DNA from: Polyangiaceae bacterium
GTDB taxonomy: Bacteria; Myxococcota_A; Polyangia; Polyangiales; Polyangiaceae
Direction: 5' to 3'
Assembly (NCBI GenBank): GCA_025936115.1
Contig: JAICTZ010000001.1
Location: 432,132 to 496,131, forward strand
Length of the DNA stretch: 64,000 nucleotides
Under the pieces are notes generated by a model. That model searched no databases. It saw nothing but the letters and a program-made list of their open reading frames with translations, and was not told where the DNA came from. The number at the start of each line of letters is the position of its first letter. Positions within the stretch are counted from its first letter, which is position 1. Positions 18,851 through 25,787 of this stretch are shown here, in pieces. Made by a program: the position numbers and the translations under genes.

Positions 18851-19008
18851 GCCGCCCGCACGCTGAGCCACTCACCCGAACAGCAATAGCTGCCCCCTCG
18901 CTTCACGGCGCCGCACGTCCCGCGTCCTCGGCTCCGCCTCCGGGCGCGGGCGCCCGCCTTGCGTCGGCCTTCGGCCGCCGCGGGGGCGCAACGCCCACGC
19001 ACACGACG

Positions 19009-19791
19009 CTACAAATCGGGCGACGGCGTGCGCTTCTCGAGCGCAGCCACCTCCGCGGCTGACAGCGCCCGGCTCCAGAGCGCGACATCGTCCAAATCGC
19101 CGCTGAACAGCCGGCCGTCCGCTGACCAGCGGCCGAAGTAGAGCGTGGAGTCGCCCTGCGCGATGTCGGAGGGTCTGGTCTCTTGGTCGCCGACGACCGC
19201 GGCCGTGTAGACGGTGACGCGATTGACGGCCGCGTCCACGACCGCCGCCACATGGATCCAGCGGTCGACATCGATGCACTCGCATTCTACGAAAAGGTAG
19301 TCTTCGAGCGGCGGAGACCAATAGGCGAAGTCGAGGCGTGGGCGGCTGAGTCGATTGTCGATGTTCAGTTGCCAACCACCCTGTGAAAAGAGCTCAGTGC
19401 TCAAAATGGCGACCCACGGCTGCGCGTCCGCGGCAAGCTGCGCGGCGGACAACCGGATCCAGACCGCGACGGTGAAGCTCGACGCTGCGTTCGGAAACGC
19501 GGGGACGCTGACGCTGTCGCCCTGAGTCAGCCGCAGTGCACCTGCGAAGCGCCCGTCCGAAAGCCAGGTGCCGCCATTGACTTGCCCGTCGTGCCCCGCC
19601 CCCGAATCGTCGTGAGCGAGCGCACCCGCCGTCTCGTCGAGGGGCCAGTGAGCGACGAGCCCCGATGAAACCGGCAGGTCCGCTACGCCGGGCGGCGCAG
19701 TCACCGCGTCGAGCGGTGCTTCGCTGCAGGCGTTCAGCGACCCGAGGAGCAACCACGGCAGGAACCACGGCCACGCGCGGTAACGGCTCAC
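19009..19791 (-). CDS. LamG / concanavalin-A-like lectin-domain lipoprotein
   Basis: A 260-residue lipoprotein. The signal WPWFLPWLLLGSLNAC ends in a lipobox. The main domain has the LamG/laminin_G_3 hallmarks: GLVAHWPLDETAGALAHDDS, FTVAVWIRLS, RWIHVAAVVD, YFGRWSADGRLFSGDLDDV and the closing ALSAAEVAAL. These domains bind glycans or act as structural modules outside the cell. The start is GTG 19791, whose last two bases open the TGA of the upstream gene (GTGA overlap, 19788-19791). It is therefore the last gene of the sigma/FecR operon. Confidence 0.78.
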   Translation of the reverse strand: MSRYRAWPWFLPWLLLGSLNACSEAPLDAVTAPPGVADLPVSSGLVAHWPLDETAGALAHDDSGAGHDGQVNGGTWLSDGRFAGALRLTQGDSVSVPAFPNAASSFTVAVWIRLSAAQLAADAQPWVAILSTELFSQGGWQLNIDNRLSRPRLDFAYWSPPLEDYLFVECECIDVDRWIHVAAVVDAAVNRVTVYTAAVVGDQETRPSDIAQGDSTLYFGRWSADGRLFSGDLDDVALWSRALSAAEVAALEKRTPSPDL

Positions 19792-20837
19792 GGGGTCACC
19801 TGCAGCGCGAGCGACAGCATCAGCGACGGGTATCCCATCGTGGCCGGTACGCTGTCGACGAAGCGAATCGAGGGGTGCGGTGATGCGACGAGGCAGTGCA
19901 GCTCGGCAACGACGGCGGCATGCGTGCGAAACGCGAGAGCGAGCCCGACTCCCGCGTCGACGCTCGCCGACCATCGCTCGCTGTCCTGTCCCACGTAAGG
20001 CGGCACGCCCGCTCCCGAGACGCCGACGTGGAACACTCCGCCACCCAAGGTCGCGAGAGGACGCAGCACTCCGCGATCGGTGAACCGCGTCGCGAGCTCG
20101 AGGAGCAAGAAGCTCTGCGAAACGCTCGCCGAGCCGTATGCCGTTTCGACGCGCGGACGCGTTCCCCACCCCGCGACGCTCGTCCGGAGCGCAACCCATG
20201 GCGCGACGCGAAAATCGAGCCGCAGAATCGGCGCGAGCGCGGGCGGCGGACCTCTGAGGCTCTGAATCACGACGAGCCCGGTGTCGACGCTGAAAAAGGG
20301 CGATGCTTCTACTCCCGCCGCGGGTGTGACGACTCGTGGCCGGTTCGGGATCGGTTGCACTTGCTCAGTCGAGGCGGCGGGTTTCGACCCTTCGACGGAG
20401 AGCTCGAGCGCCGTCGCGCGCAAGAGCTCGAGCGCGCGCGAGGCGAGAACCTCGGGCATCTTCTCCGGGACTTCGACGACGACGGCGCGCCGCACGGCCG
20501 TACGTTCGTTCGTTCGACTGAAGACACAGAGCTCCGCGCGTCCCGTCTCCGGATCGCCGAACAGCACGATCAAGCTGCCGCGCTCAGCGCCCCACGTGGG
20601 TGTGCCCTTCGCCGCATCCGGCGTGGCAAGGACCACGTCGAATCGGTCCGCCGCGATTTCGTCTTTGATGCGCCGCAGGCTCTGCGTCGCGGCGGGCGAA
20701 GCGTCTGCGGGAGCGAGCAGAATCACGAGCTCCGGCGGACGCGTCGCCGCGCGAGCAGCCGCCGCGGCGAAGAACAGGCCCGCGAGTAAGCCGAGCCCGA
20801 CCCTGGCGCTCCGGGCTCCGCGGCTCGGTGAGCTCAC
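19788..20837 (-). CDS. exported protein with probable C-terminal outer-membrane barrel, sigma/FecR operon
   Basis: A 349-residue protein of unknown family. It has an N-terminal signal (VGLGLLAGLFFAAAAARA), then a domain starting PPELVILLAPADASPAATQS that resembles a small alpha/beta fold. A linker near 150 follows, then a C-terminal half of alternating strands (LRLDFRVAPWVALRTSVAGW, VSQSFLLLELATRF, SASVDAGVGLALAF) as in small outer-membrane barrels. The start is GTG 20837, overlapping the TGA of the FecR-type gene (20834-20837). The longer frame upstream lies inside that gene. Co-translation with FecR upstream and LamG downstream suggests one envelope complex. Confidence 0.65.
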   Translation of the reverse strand: MSSPSRGARSARVGLGLLAGLFFAAAAARAATRPPELVILLAPADASPAATQSLRRIKDEIAADRFDVVLATPDAAKGTPTWGAERGSLIVLFGDPETGRAELCVFSRTNERTAVRRAVVVEVPEKMPEVLASRALELLRATALELSVEGSKPAASTEQVQPIPNRPRVVTPAAGVEASPFFSVDTGLVVIQSLRGPPPALAPILRLDFRVAPWVALRTSVAGWGTRPRVETAYGSASVSQSFLLLELATRFTDRGVLRPLATLGGGVFHVGVSGAGVPPYVGQDSERWSASVDAGVGLALAFRTHAAVVAELHCLVASPHPSIRFVDSVPATMGYPSLMLSLALQVTP

Positions 20838-22132
20838 GGTGCTCGTGTCTCCGCTCGCATCAGAACGCGCGCAGCGTTCGCGTAGGTACCGTCGGGAAAC
20901 CTCTTCGCGTATTCCTCTGCGACCGCAACGGCTTGGGTATGACGGCCCGAGCGTTCGAGGAGCGTCATCTTTCGACCGAGCGCATCGGAAGCGAAGGCGC
21001 CGCGCGGCGTCTCGCTCAAGTACCGCGCGTACCAACTCAATGCCTCGTCGGGACCGGCAGCGTCTCCGTCGTGCAAACGCCCGAGGAGAAAGGCCGCTTC
21101 CCGTGCCTGCGCCGAATTAGGGAACCGCCGACGCTCCGTCGTGAGGGCTTGTTCCGCAAGGGCGTACCTAGCCGCGTATCTGGCCGCATTGGCGAAGGCC
21201 CAGAGGTCTCCATTGTCCGCGTGCTGCATGACGTTCACGAGACCGAGCCGCTCCGCGTCTCCGACGACGGCTGCCGACTCGCCCTTCGCGAGACGCGCCG
21301 ACCACCCCTGGTTCGACCAACCCGTCGACGGCTGAGCGACGTCGGCGCCGACGCTCGGCTCTGGAGCAGTCGTCGAAGCAGCGGCACTTGCCGAAGCCTC
21401 GGCACTCGCCGACGCATCGGCAGTCATTGCCGTCGTCGCGGGCGTAGCGTCCGATTGGTCGCCGGCTATGCTCAGGGTGCTGGTCCCATCACGTAAGTTC
21501 ACCGTGAGCGTTTGTCCGCTACGTAGCTCGAGCTCCGACGCCGCCAGGGGTCCGGCGACCGATACGGCGCCGTTCAGCAGGCGCAGCACGAACACGGCGT
21601 CGTTCGGCGCCCAAGAAAGCTCGAACGAGGTTCCGTGCACCCGGACCAAGAACGGCCCGGCTTCGAACAACCAACGCGCGCGGGCGCGCGGACGTATCTC
21701 GGCCGAGACGGTTCCCTCCTCGAGAGCAAAGCGGGCACCGTCGCCGCTCGCCTCCACCACGCGACCACGAGCGCGCGGCGTCATGCGCACGCTGGAACCG
21801 TCGGAGAACTCCAGCACCGTCTCCGCCTGGCGTGCAGCGAGCACGTAGCCGCCTACCGGCGGGTCTCGATGATCGACGCGGTAGCTGATCGGCGCGACCG
21901 ATCGCGTCTCCGGCGCACGCAGTCGCAAGAGCCCCGCAACGACGACGCCTAGCACCACGCTGGCCGCAAGCGCCCAACGTCGTCGCCGCCGCAGCCGGTG
22001 GAAATCGGCCAAGCGCGTCGCGAAACCACCGCCGCTCGTGCTCCCCTCGCCGGTCACCGTGCGCGCCACGAAGTCGCCCACGAGCCGCGCGGTGGGCTCC
22101 TGGTCGTGAGGGTCCGTCGGCTTAGACGCCAT
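20834..22132 (-). CDS. FecR-domain transmembrane protein with TPR-like C-terminus
   Basis: A 432-residue protein. The cytoplasmic N-terminus (about 50 residues) is followed by one membrane span (WALAASVVLGVVVAGLLRL, 53-71). A periplasmic FecR domain covers about 85-210 (VLEFSDGSSVRMTPRARGRV, FLVRVHGTSFELSW, LRLLNGAVSVAGP). A Ser/Ala/Thr linker follows, then a helical TPR/YbgF-like region ending in KRFPDGTYANAARVL. FecR-type proteins usually gate a partner ECF sigma factor encoded beside them. ATG 22132 lies 11 nt inside the 3' end of the sigma gene, which implies coupled translation and tight stoichiometry. Confidence 0.78.
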   Translation of the reverse strand: MASKPTDPHDQEPTARLVGDFVARTVTGEGSTSGGGFATRLADFHRLRRRRRWALAASVVLGVVVAGLLRLRAPETRSVAPISYRVDHRDPPVGGYVLAARQAETVLEFSDGSSVRMTPRARGRVVEASGDGARFALEEGTVSAEIRPRARARWLFEAGPFLVRVHGTSFELSWAPNDAVFVLRLLNGAVSVAGPLAASELELRSGQTLTVNLRDGTSTLSIAGDQSDATPATTAMTADASASAEASASAAASTTAPEPSVGADVAQPSTGWSNQGWSARLAKGESAAVVGDAERLGLVNVMQHADNGDLWAFANAARYAARYALAEQALTTERRRFPNSAQAREAAFLLGRLHDGDAAGPDEALSWYARYLSETPRGAFASDALGRKMTLLERSGRHTQAVAVAEEYAKRFPDGTYANAARVLMRAETRAP

Positions 22133-22790
22133 GGGATTTTCCGTCGCCTCGCGGCGCAAAAAAGTGACGCAAGCCCGGATCGGCCGCTACTTCGGCGGCT
22201 ACCTTCGCGGCCGCACGCTTGATGCAGCGCTTTGCCGTGCTGACGGAGACCGACAGGGTCGCCGCAACCTCTTCTGCGGTCATTCCTTCCATGTAACGAA
22301 CGGTGAACGCAATGCGCTCCTTGGCCGTCAGCGTATCGAAGATCGCGTAGCAGCGCCGAAGCGCCTGCCGAGCTTCGACATCGTCGGGCCTGTCCTCCAT
22401 CTCCGGAAGCGTTCCAGTCTGCGACAGCCTCACGCGGCGGCTGATCCAGCGCCGGCGAAGCTCCCATTTGAGGACATTGCCAGCGACGGACAGCGTGAAG
22501 GAACGCAGCGCCGACGGCTCGCGCAGAGTAGGTAAGCGGACGAACACCCGCAGAAAAACCTCCTGCGTCAGGTCGTCGATGTCGGGGCTCGGGCCGAGGG
22601 TCCTCGCGAGCAAACGCCTCACTGCCGGAGAGTAGCGCTCCCACAGCACGAACGGTGCGTCGCTGTCGCCGTCGCGCAGCGCTCGCACCAACTGGCTATC
22701 GGTAAGCGACTCCCGCTCGTCCGAAACCTGCGGTCGGTCACTGACGAGCCGCAGAGGCTGGCCCGTCGCTCGACGCGCTTCCCGCTTCAA
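22122..22790 (-). CDS. ECF-type RNA polymerase sigma factor
   Basis: A 222-residue sigma-70 family protein. Region 2 has VLWERYSPAVRRLL, DIDDLTQEVFLRVF and ALRSFTLSVAGNVLKWELRR. Region 4 has LTAKERIAFTVRYMEGMTAE and EVAATLSVSVSTAKRCIKRA, a clear helix-turn-helix. The only start at the 5' end is TTG 22790; the N-terminal 30 residues are poorly conserved, so the true start could be internal. It heads the sigma-FecR-barrel-LamG operon, with FecR as probable anti-sigma or sensor partner. Confidence 0.82.
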   Translation of the reverse strand: MKREARRATGQPLRLVSDRPQVSDERESLTDSQLVRALRDGDSDAPFVLWERYSPAVRRLLARTLGPSPDIDDLTQEVFLRVFVRLPTLREPSALRSFTLSVAGNVLKWELRRRWISRRVRLSQTGTLPEMEDRPDDVEARQALRRCYAIFDTLTAKERIAFTVRYMEGMTAEEVAATLSVSVSTAKRCIKRAAAKVAAEVAADPGLRHFFAPRGDGKSHGV

Positions 22791-22858
22791 GGGAAGTTCC
22801 AGGGGGAAAATCGCAAGTTTCGAGGCACGTCCGAGAGCTTTCCTTCAATTCGCCACGC

Positions 22859-24127
22859 TCAGTCGAGATTCTTTTGTTGAACGTCCCACGTGGCGGTGTC
22901 CTTGCAGAGCGTACAATCAGGACCGTAAAACATCGGCTTGAGTGCCTCGTCGGACATGAGGTGGACGCGCATCCATCCCGTTACGGCAATCATGAAGGGA
23001 TTCAGCGCCGCGTTCTGACCCCCACCCACCATCCAGTTGGTGTGCGTCGCGGCGAGCTGGCTCGCGTACATCGCGGGCAACGTCGTGATCGCATTCAAAG
23101 CGCTCATGGCACCGTCGCAGCCGACGGTCGTATCCATGCCGCCGCACAAAAACAACGAGGGGCCGTGATAGTTGCGCGACGCGGACGCCCCCTCGATCGG
23201 CGCCACGACGCTGATCCGAGGGTCAGCGGCCGCTGAAACCGTGGCGAACGCACCCTCCGAATGGCCCGTTGCGCCAACGTGGGTCGTGTCGATCGTTTGA
23301 TAGAGCTCACTCGCGGGATCGGCGTTTTGCGCGAGCACCCAATCGACCCCCCCAATCATGGGCGGCGGGTCGCCCATGGATACGGTGGAGCTGTTCGACG
23401 CGATGACGACGAATCCGTGGGACGCCAAGTGCGTGAGAAATCGCGCGTAGAGAGTCGGTGTCGTACCGTGCCCGTTGCCCCAGGTGATGAGGGGGTGACA
23501 CAGGCCACCTTGTGACAAATCCGAGGGGCGGAACATGGTGTACGTGCCGTCGGCACCCACGTTGTTCTCGGTCTTCGCCGTGTAGGGCCCCGTCGCCGCC
23601 GGGTCCGCGGTTGGAAAGGGTGCGATGGTGCATCCACCCGTTGGGGAGCCGCCGGCGGAACCGCCTGCGGCGAGTGCTCCGGCCTGGCCAGACGCTGCCA
23701 TTGATGCACCGGCACCGCCTTGACCGGCACCGCCCCGCGCGTTGCTTCCTCTGCCGCCCATTGTCGAGGAGGAGCCTGCGTGCGCCGTAGAAGTCCCGCC
23801 CACGCCCGCGTTCGAGCCGGCAACGCCGCCGGATCCAGCCGAACCACCGGTTGCGCTCGTGCCACCCGTTGCGACCGCGGAGCTGCCGCCCGAGTCTGCT
23901 CCTGCGGCCGTCGTGCCTCCGGTCGCGGCAGCACCGATCGTTCCGCCGCTCCCGATCGTTCCGCCGCTCCCAATGGTCCCGCCGCTTCCCGACGTGGAAC
24001 TGCCGCCGCTCTCTCCGTTACCTGGGTGTTCTGCGCTCGAACACGCGAGCAGCCACGGGTACACGGTTACGGCGCTCGCCAGCGCGGTGTTTCGCGCCAT
24101 GCGTCGAATTCTTTCTAGCATGGCCAT
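22859..24127 (-). CDS. secreted alpha/beta hydrolase lipoprotein with Gly-rich linker (cutinase/PETase-like group)
   Basis: A 422-residue lipoprotein. The signal ends YPWLLAC. A Gly/Ser/Thr linker of about 130 residues follows, including GGTIGS repeats, then an alpha/beta hydrolase. Visible parts are GPYTAKTENNVGADGTYTMF, CHPLITWGNGHGTTP (oxyanion side), ASHGFVVIASNSSTVSMG and the nucleophile elbow GHSEGA, with a C-terminal His region ATHTNWMVGG. The group includes the polyester hydrolase-like dienelactone hydrolases. The substrate is not known, and calling it a polyesterase would be unsupported. It lies 68 bp upstream of the sigma gene in the same orientation. Confidence 0.75.
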   Translation of the reverse strand: MAMLERIRRMARNTALASAVTVYPWLLACSSAEHPGNGESGGSSTSGSGGTIGSGGTIGSGGTIGAAATGGTTAAGADSGGSSAVATGGTSATGGSAGSGGVAGSNAGVGGTSTAHAGSSSTMGGRGSNARGGAGQGGAGASMAASGQAGALAAGGSAGGSPTGGCTIAPFPTADPAATGPYTAKTENNVGADGTYTMFRPSDLSQGGLCHPLITWGNGHGTTPTLYARFLTHLASHGFVVIASNSSTVSMGDPPPMIGGVDWVLAQNADPASELYQTIDTTHVGATGHSEGAFATVSAAADPRISVVAPIEGASASRNYHGPSLFLCGGMDTTVGCDGAMSALNAITTLPAMYASQLAATHTNWMVGGGQNAALNPFMIAVTGWMRVHLMSDEALKPMFYGPDCTLCKDTATWDVQQKNLD

Positions 24128-24376
24128 GTAGTTCCGCGGGAGCGCGCAACAGGTTCATCCGAGCCCAAAGGGATAGCTCGAGTGCAATGTTCCGACACCA
24201 CAGCTTTTGCGTCTCGAACGCGCCGCCGTTGGCCCGATTTTGGGCCGAGCTGGAACGTAAGCCGCTGAAGCTCGTGCGCGAGATCTGAATTGTCGACCGC
24301 GGATCCCGAACTCGCTCACGTGCAATCGGACGCTCGCCCCTCACCCTCGCCGCATCGCAACTCGCAAAGGACTCGC

Positions 24377-25714
24377 ATGGCTTCAGCCTCTCATTTCTCA
24401 CGTCTCTGTTGCGTGCCGCTCGTGTCAGCAGTCGCAGCCTACCTGGCAGCGTGCAGCTCAGGTTCGACGACTCCCGGGTCAGGTGGTTCATCGAGTGGCG
24501 CAGTCGGCGGCTCGACTGCAGCCGGCGGCTCGACTGCAACCGGCGGCTCGACCGCGACCGGCGGCTCGACCGCGACCGGCGGCTCGACCGCGACCGGCGG
24601 CTCGACCGCGACCGGCGGGAGCGGGTTTGGAACGGGCGGCGCCGAGGGCGGTAGCCCCGGAGCGGGTGGGACTGCCGGCTCACCGAACGCAGGCGCATCG
24701 GCGTCGCCGGCGGGCGGCCGCGCGGGCTCCGCAGCCGGCGGCGGTTCTGGAAATACGGGGGGCGGGCGCGGCCCGCGAGGCGGCGCACCGAACGGCGGCA
24801 ATGGCTCGAGCGGCGTGCCGAACGCTGGATCGAGCGGCATGGTGACTGCTGGTGCGGGCGGCACCGGCGGATCGACGGCGCCGGGCATGTCTGCGGGCTG
24901 CGGCAAAGCTCCTGGTATCGCGAGCAGCATGTACAATAACGGCACTACCATTCCGATCACGGTTGGCAGCATGCAGCGCCGCTACATTCTGAATGTACCC
25001 ACTAATTACGACAATACCCGTCCGTACAAACTGATCATCGCCTTTCACCAGCTCAATGGCAATGACGTTCAGATGTACAAAAACAAGTACTATCATCTCC
25101 TCGACTTGGCGAACAACACCGTCATATTCGTAGCGCCGAACGGACAGAACGGGGGCGCGCCCTGTGCAGGGACGAGCAGCGGGGAATCCGGGTGTGGCTG
25201 GCCGAATCCGAACAGTTCGGACACGGACCTTTCCGACGCGGTCGTGGCGCAGATCGAGGAGAACTTCTGCGTCGATACGAATAGGATCTTCGCGAACGGC
25301 TGGAGCTTCGGAGGAGCGATGTCGTACGAGACCGCGTGCGCGCGACCGCTCGGTGGGACGAACGGTTACCTGCGCGCCATTGCGGTGTACTCTGGTTCCG
25401 CTCAAATTACGCAGGGGCCGTGCCCGCCCACGAAGCCCGTCGCGTACTACGCCTCGCACGGTACAGAAGACAGCGTGCTCCAGTACAGCGGCGGAGTGAC
25501 GATGGCGCAGAACTTCGCCAAGGCCAACGGTTGTACGTGGGCGACGCCCACTGAAGCAACGGGCAATCACGTTTGCACCGACCTCATGGGTTGCACGAGC
25601 GGCTACCCGGTCGAGTTCTGCTCCTTCGTTGGTCCGCATACGCCGGACCCCTCCGACGGCGGAGGCACGAGCTGGGAGTATCAGAACGTGTGGACGTTCT
25701 TCAGCCAGTTTTGA
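24377..25714 (+). CDS. secreted PHB-depolymerase/feruloyl-esterase family lipoprotein
   Basis: A 445-residue lipoprotein (signal ending VAAYLAAC). A Gly-rich linker of about 150 residues follows, encoded partly by six 18-bp repeats, and then an esterase of the PHB depolymerase family. The core begins RRYILNVPTNYDNTRPYKLI and IAFHQLNGND. The nucleophile motif is NGWSFGGAMSYE. A late acid and His lie in SHGTEDSVLQYSGG and FVGPHTPDPSDGG. Family members cut feruloyl or polyester bonds. The start is ATG 24377; the open frame begins at 24290, but its first 29 codons would precede the signal peptide. Confidence 0.8.
   Translation: MASASHFSRLCCVPLVSAVAAYLAACSSGSTTPGSGGSSSGAVGGSTAAGGSTATGGSTATGGSTATGGSTATGGSTATGGSGFGTGGAEGGSPGAGGTAGSPNAGASASPAGGRAGSAAGGGSGNTGGGRGPRGGAPNGGNGSSGVPNAGSSGMVTAGAGGTGGSTAPGMSAGCGKAPGIASSMYNNGTTIPITVGSMQRRYILNVPTNYDNTRPYKLIIAFHQLNGNDVQMYKNKYYHLLDLANNTVIFVAPNGQNGGAPCAGTSSGESGCGWPNPNSSDTDLSDAVVAQIEENFCVDTNRIFANGWSFGGAMSYETACARPLGGTNGYLRAIAVYSGSAQITQGPCPPTKPVAYYASHGTEDSVLQYSGGVTMAQNFAKANGCTWATPTEATGNHVCTDLMGCTSGYPVEFCSFVGPHTPDPSDGGGTSWEYQNVWTFFSQF
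24506..24613 (+). repeat. six tandem 18-bp units in the esterase linker
   Basis: The unit GGCGGCTCGACCGCGACC encodes Gly-Gly-Ser-Thr-Ala-Thr. Four units are identical and the first two differ at 2-3 bases. An in-frame change of copy number would lengthen or shorten the linker without disrupting the enzyme. Confidence 0.85.
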
Positions 25715-25787
25715 GCGTCATCCCCGAGCGGTCACGATAGGCGCACGACCGGCGCCGCACGCGGCGAGTACTGGTACGGTTCAGCGC

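Noticed and set aside
18850..19008. GC-rich palindromes after the LamG gene as terminator
   Set aside because: Several short overlapping stems without a dominant hairpin or T-run; could not be told from base composition.
22769..22800. GGAACTT on the minus strand just upstream of the ECF sigma start, a possible ECF-type -35
   Set aside because: The nearest GTC for a -10 is 19 nt away rather than about 16, and transcription would start inside the gene.
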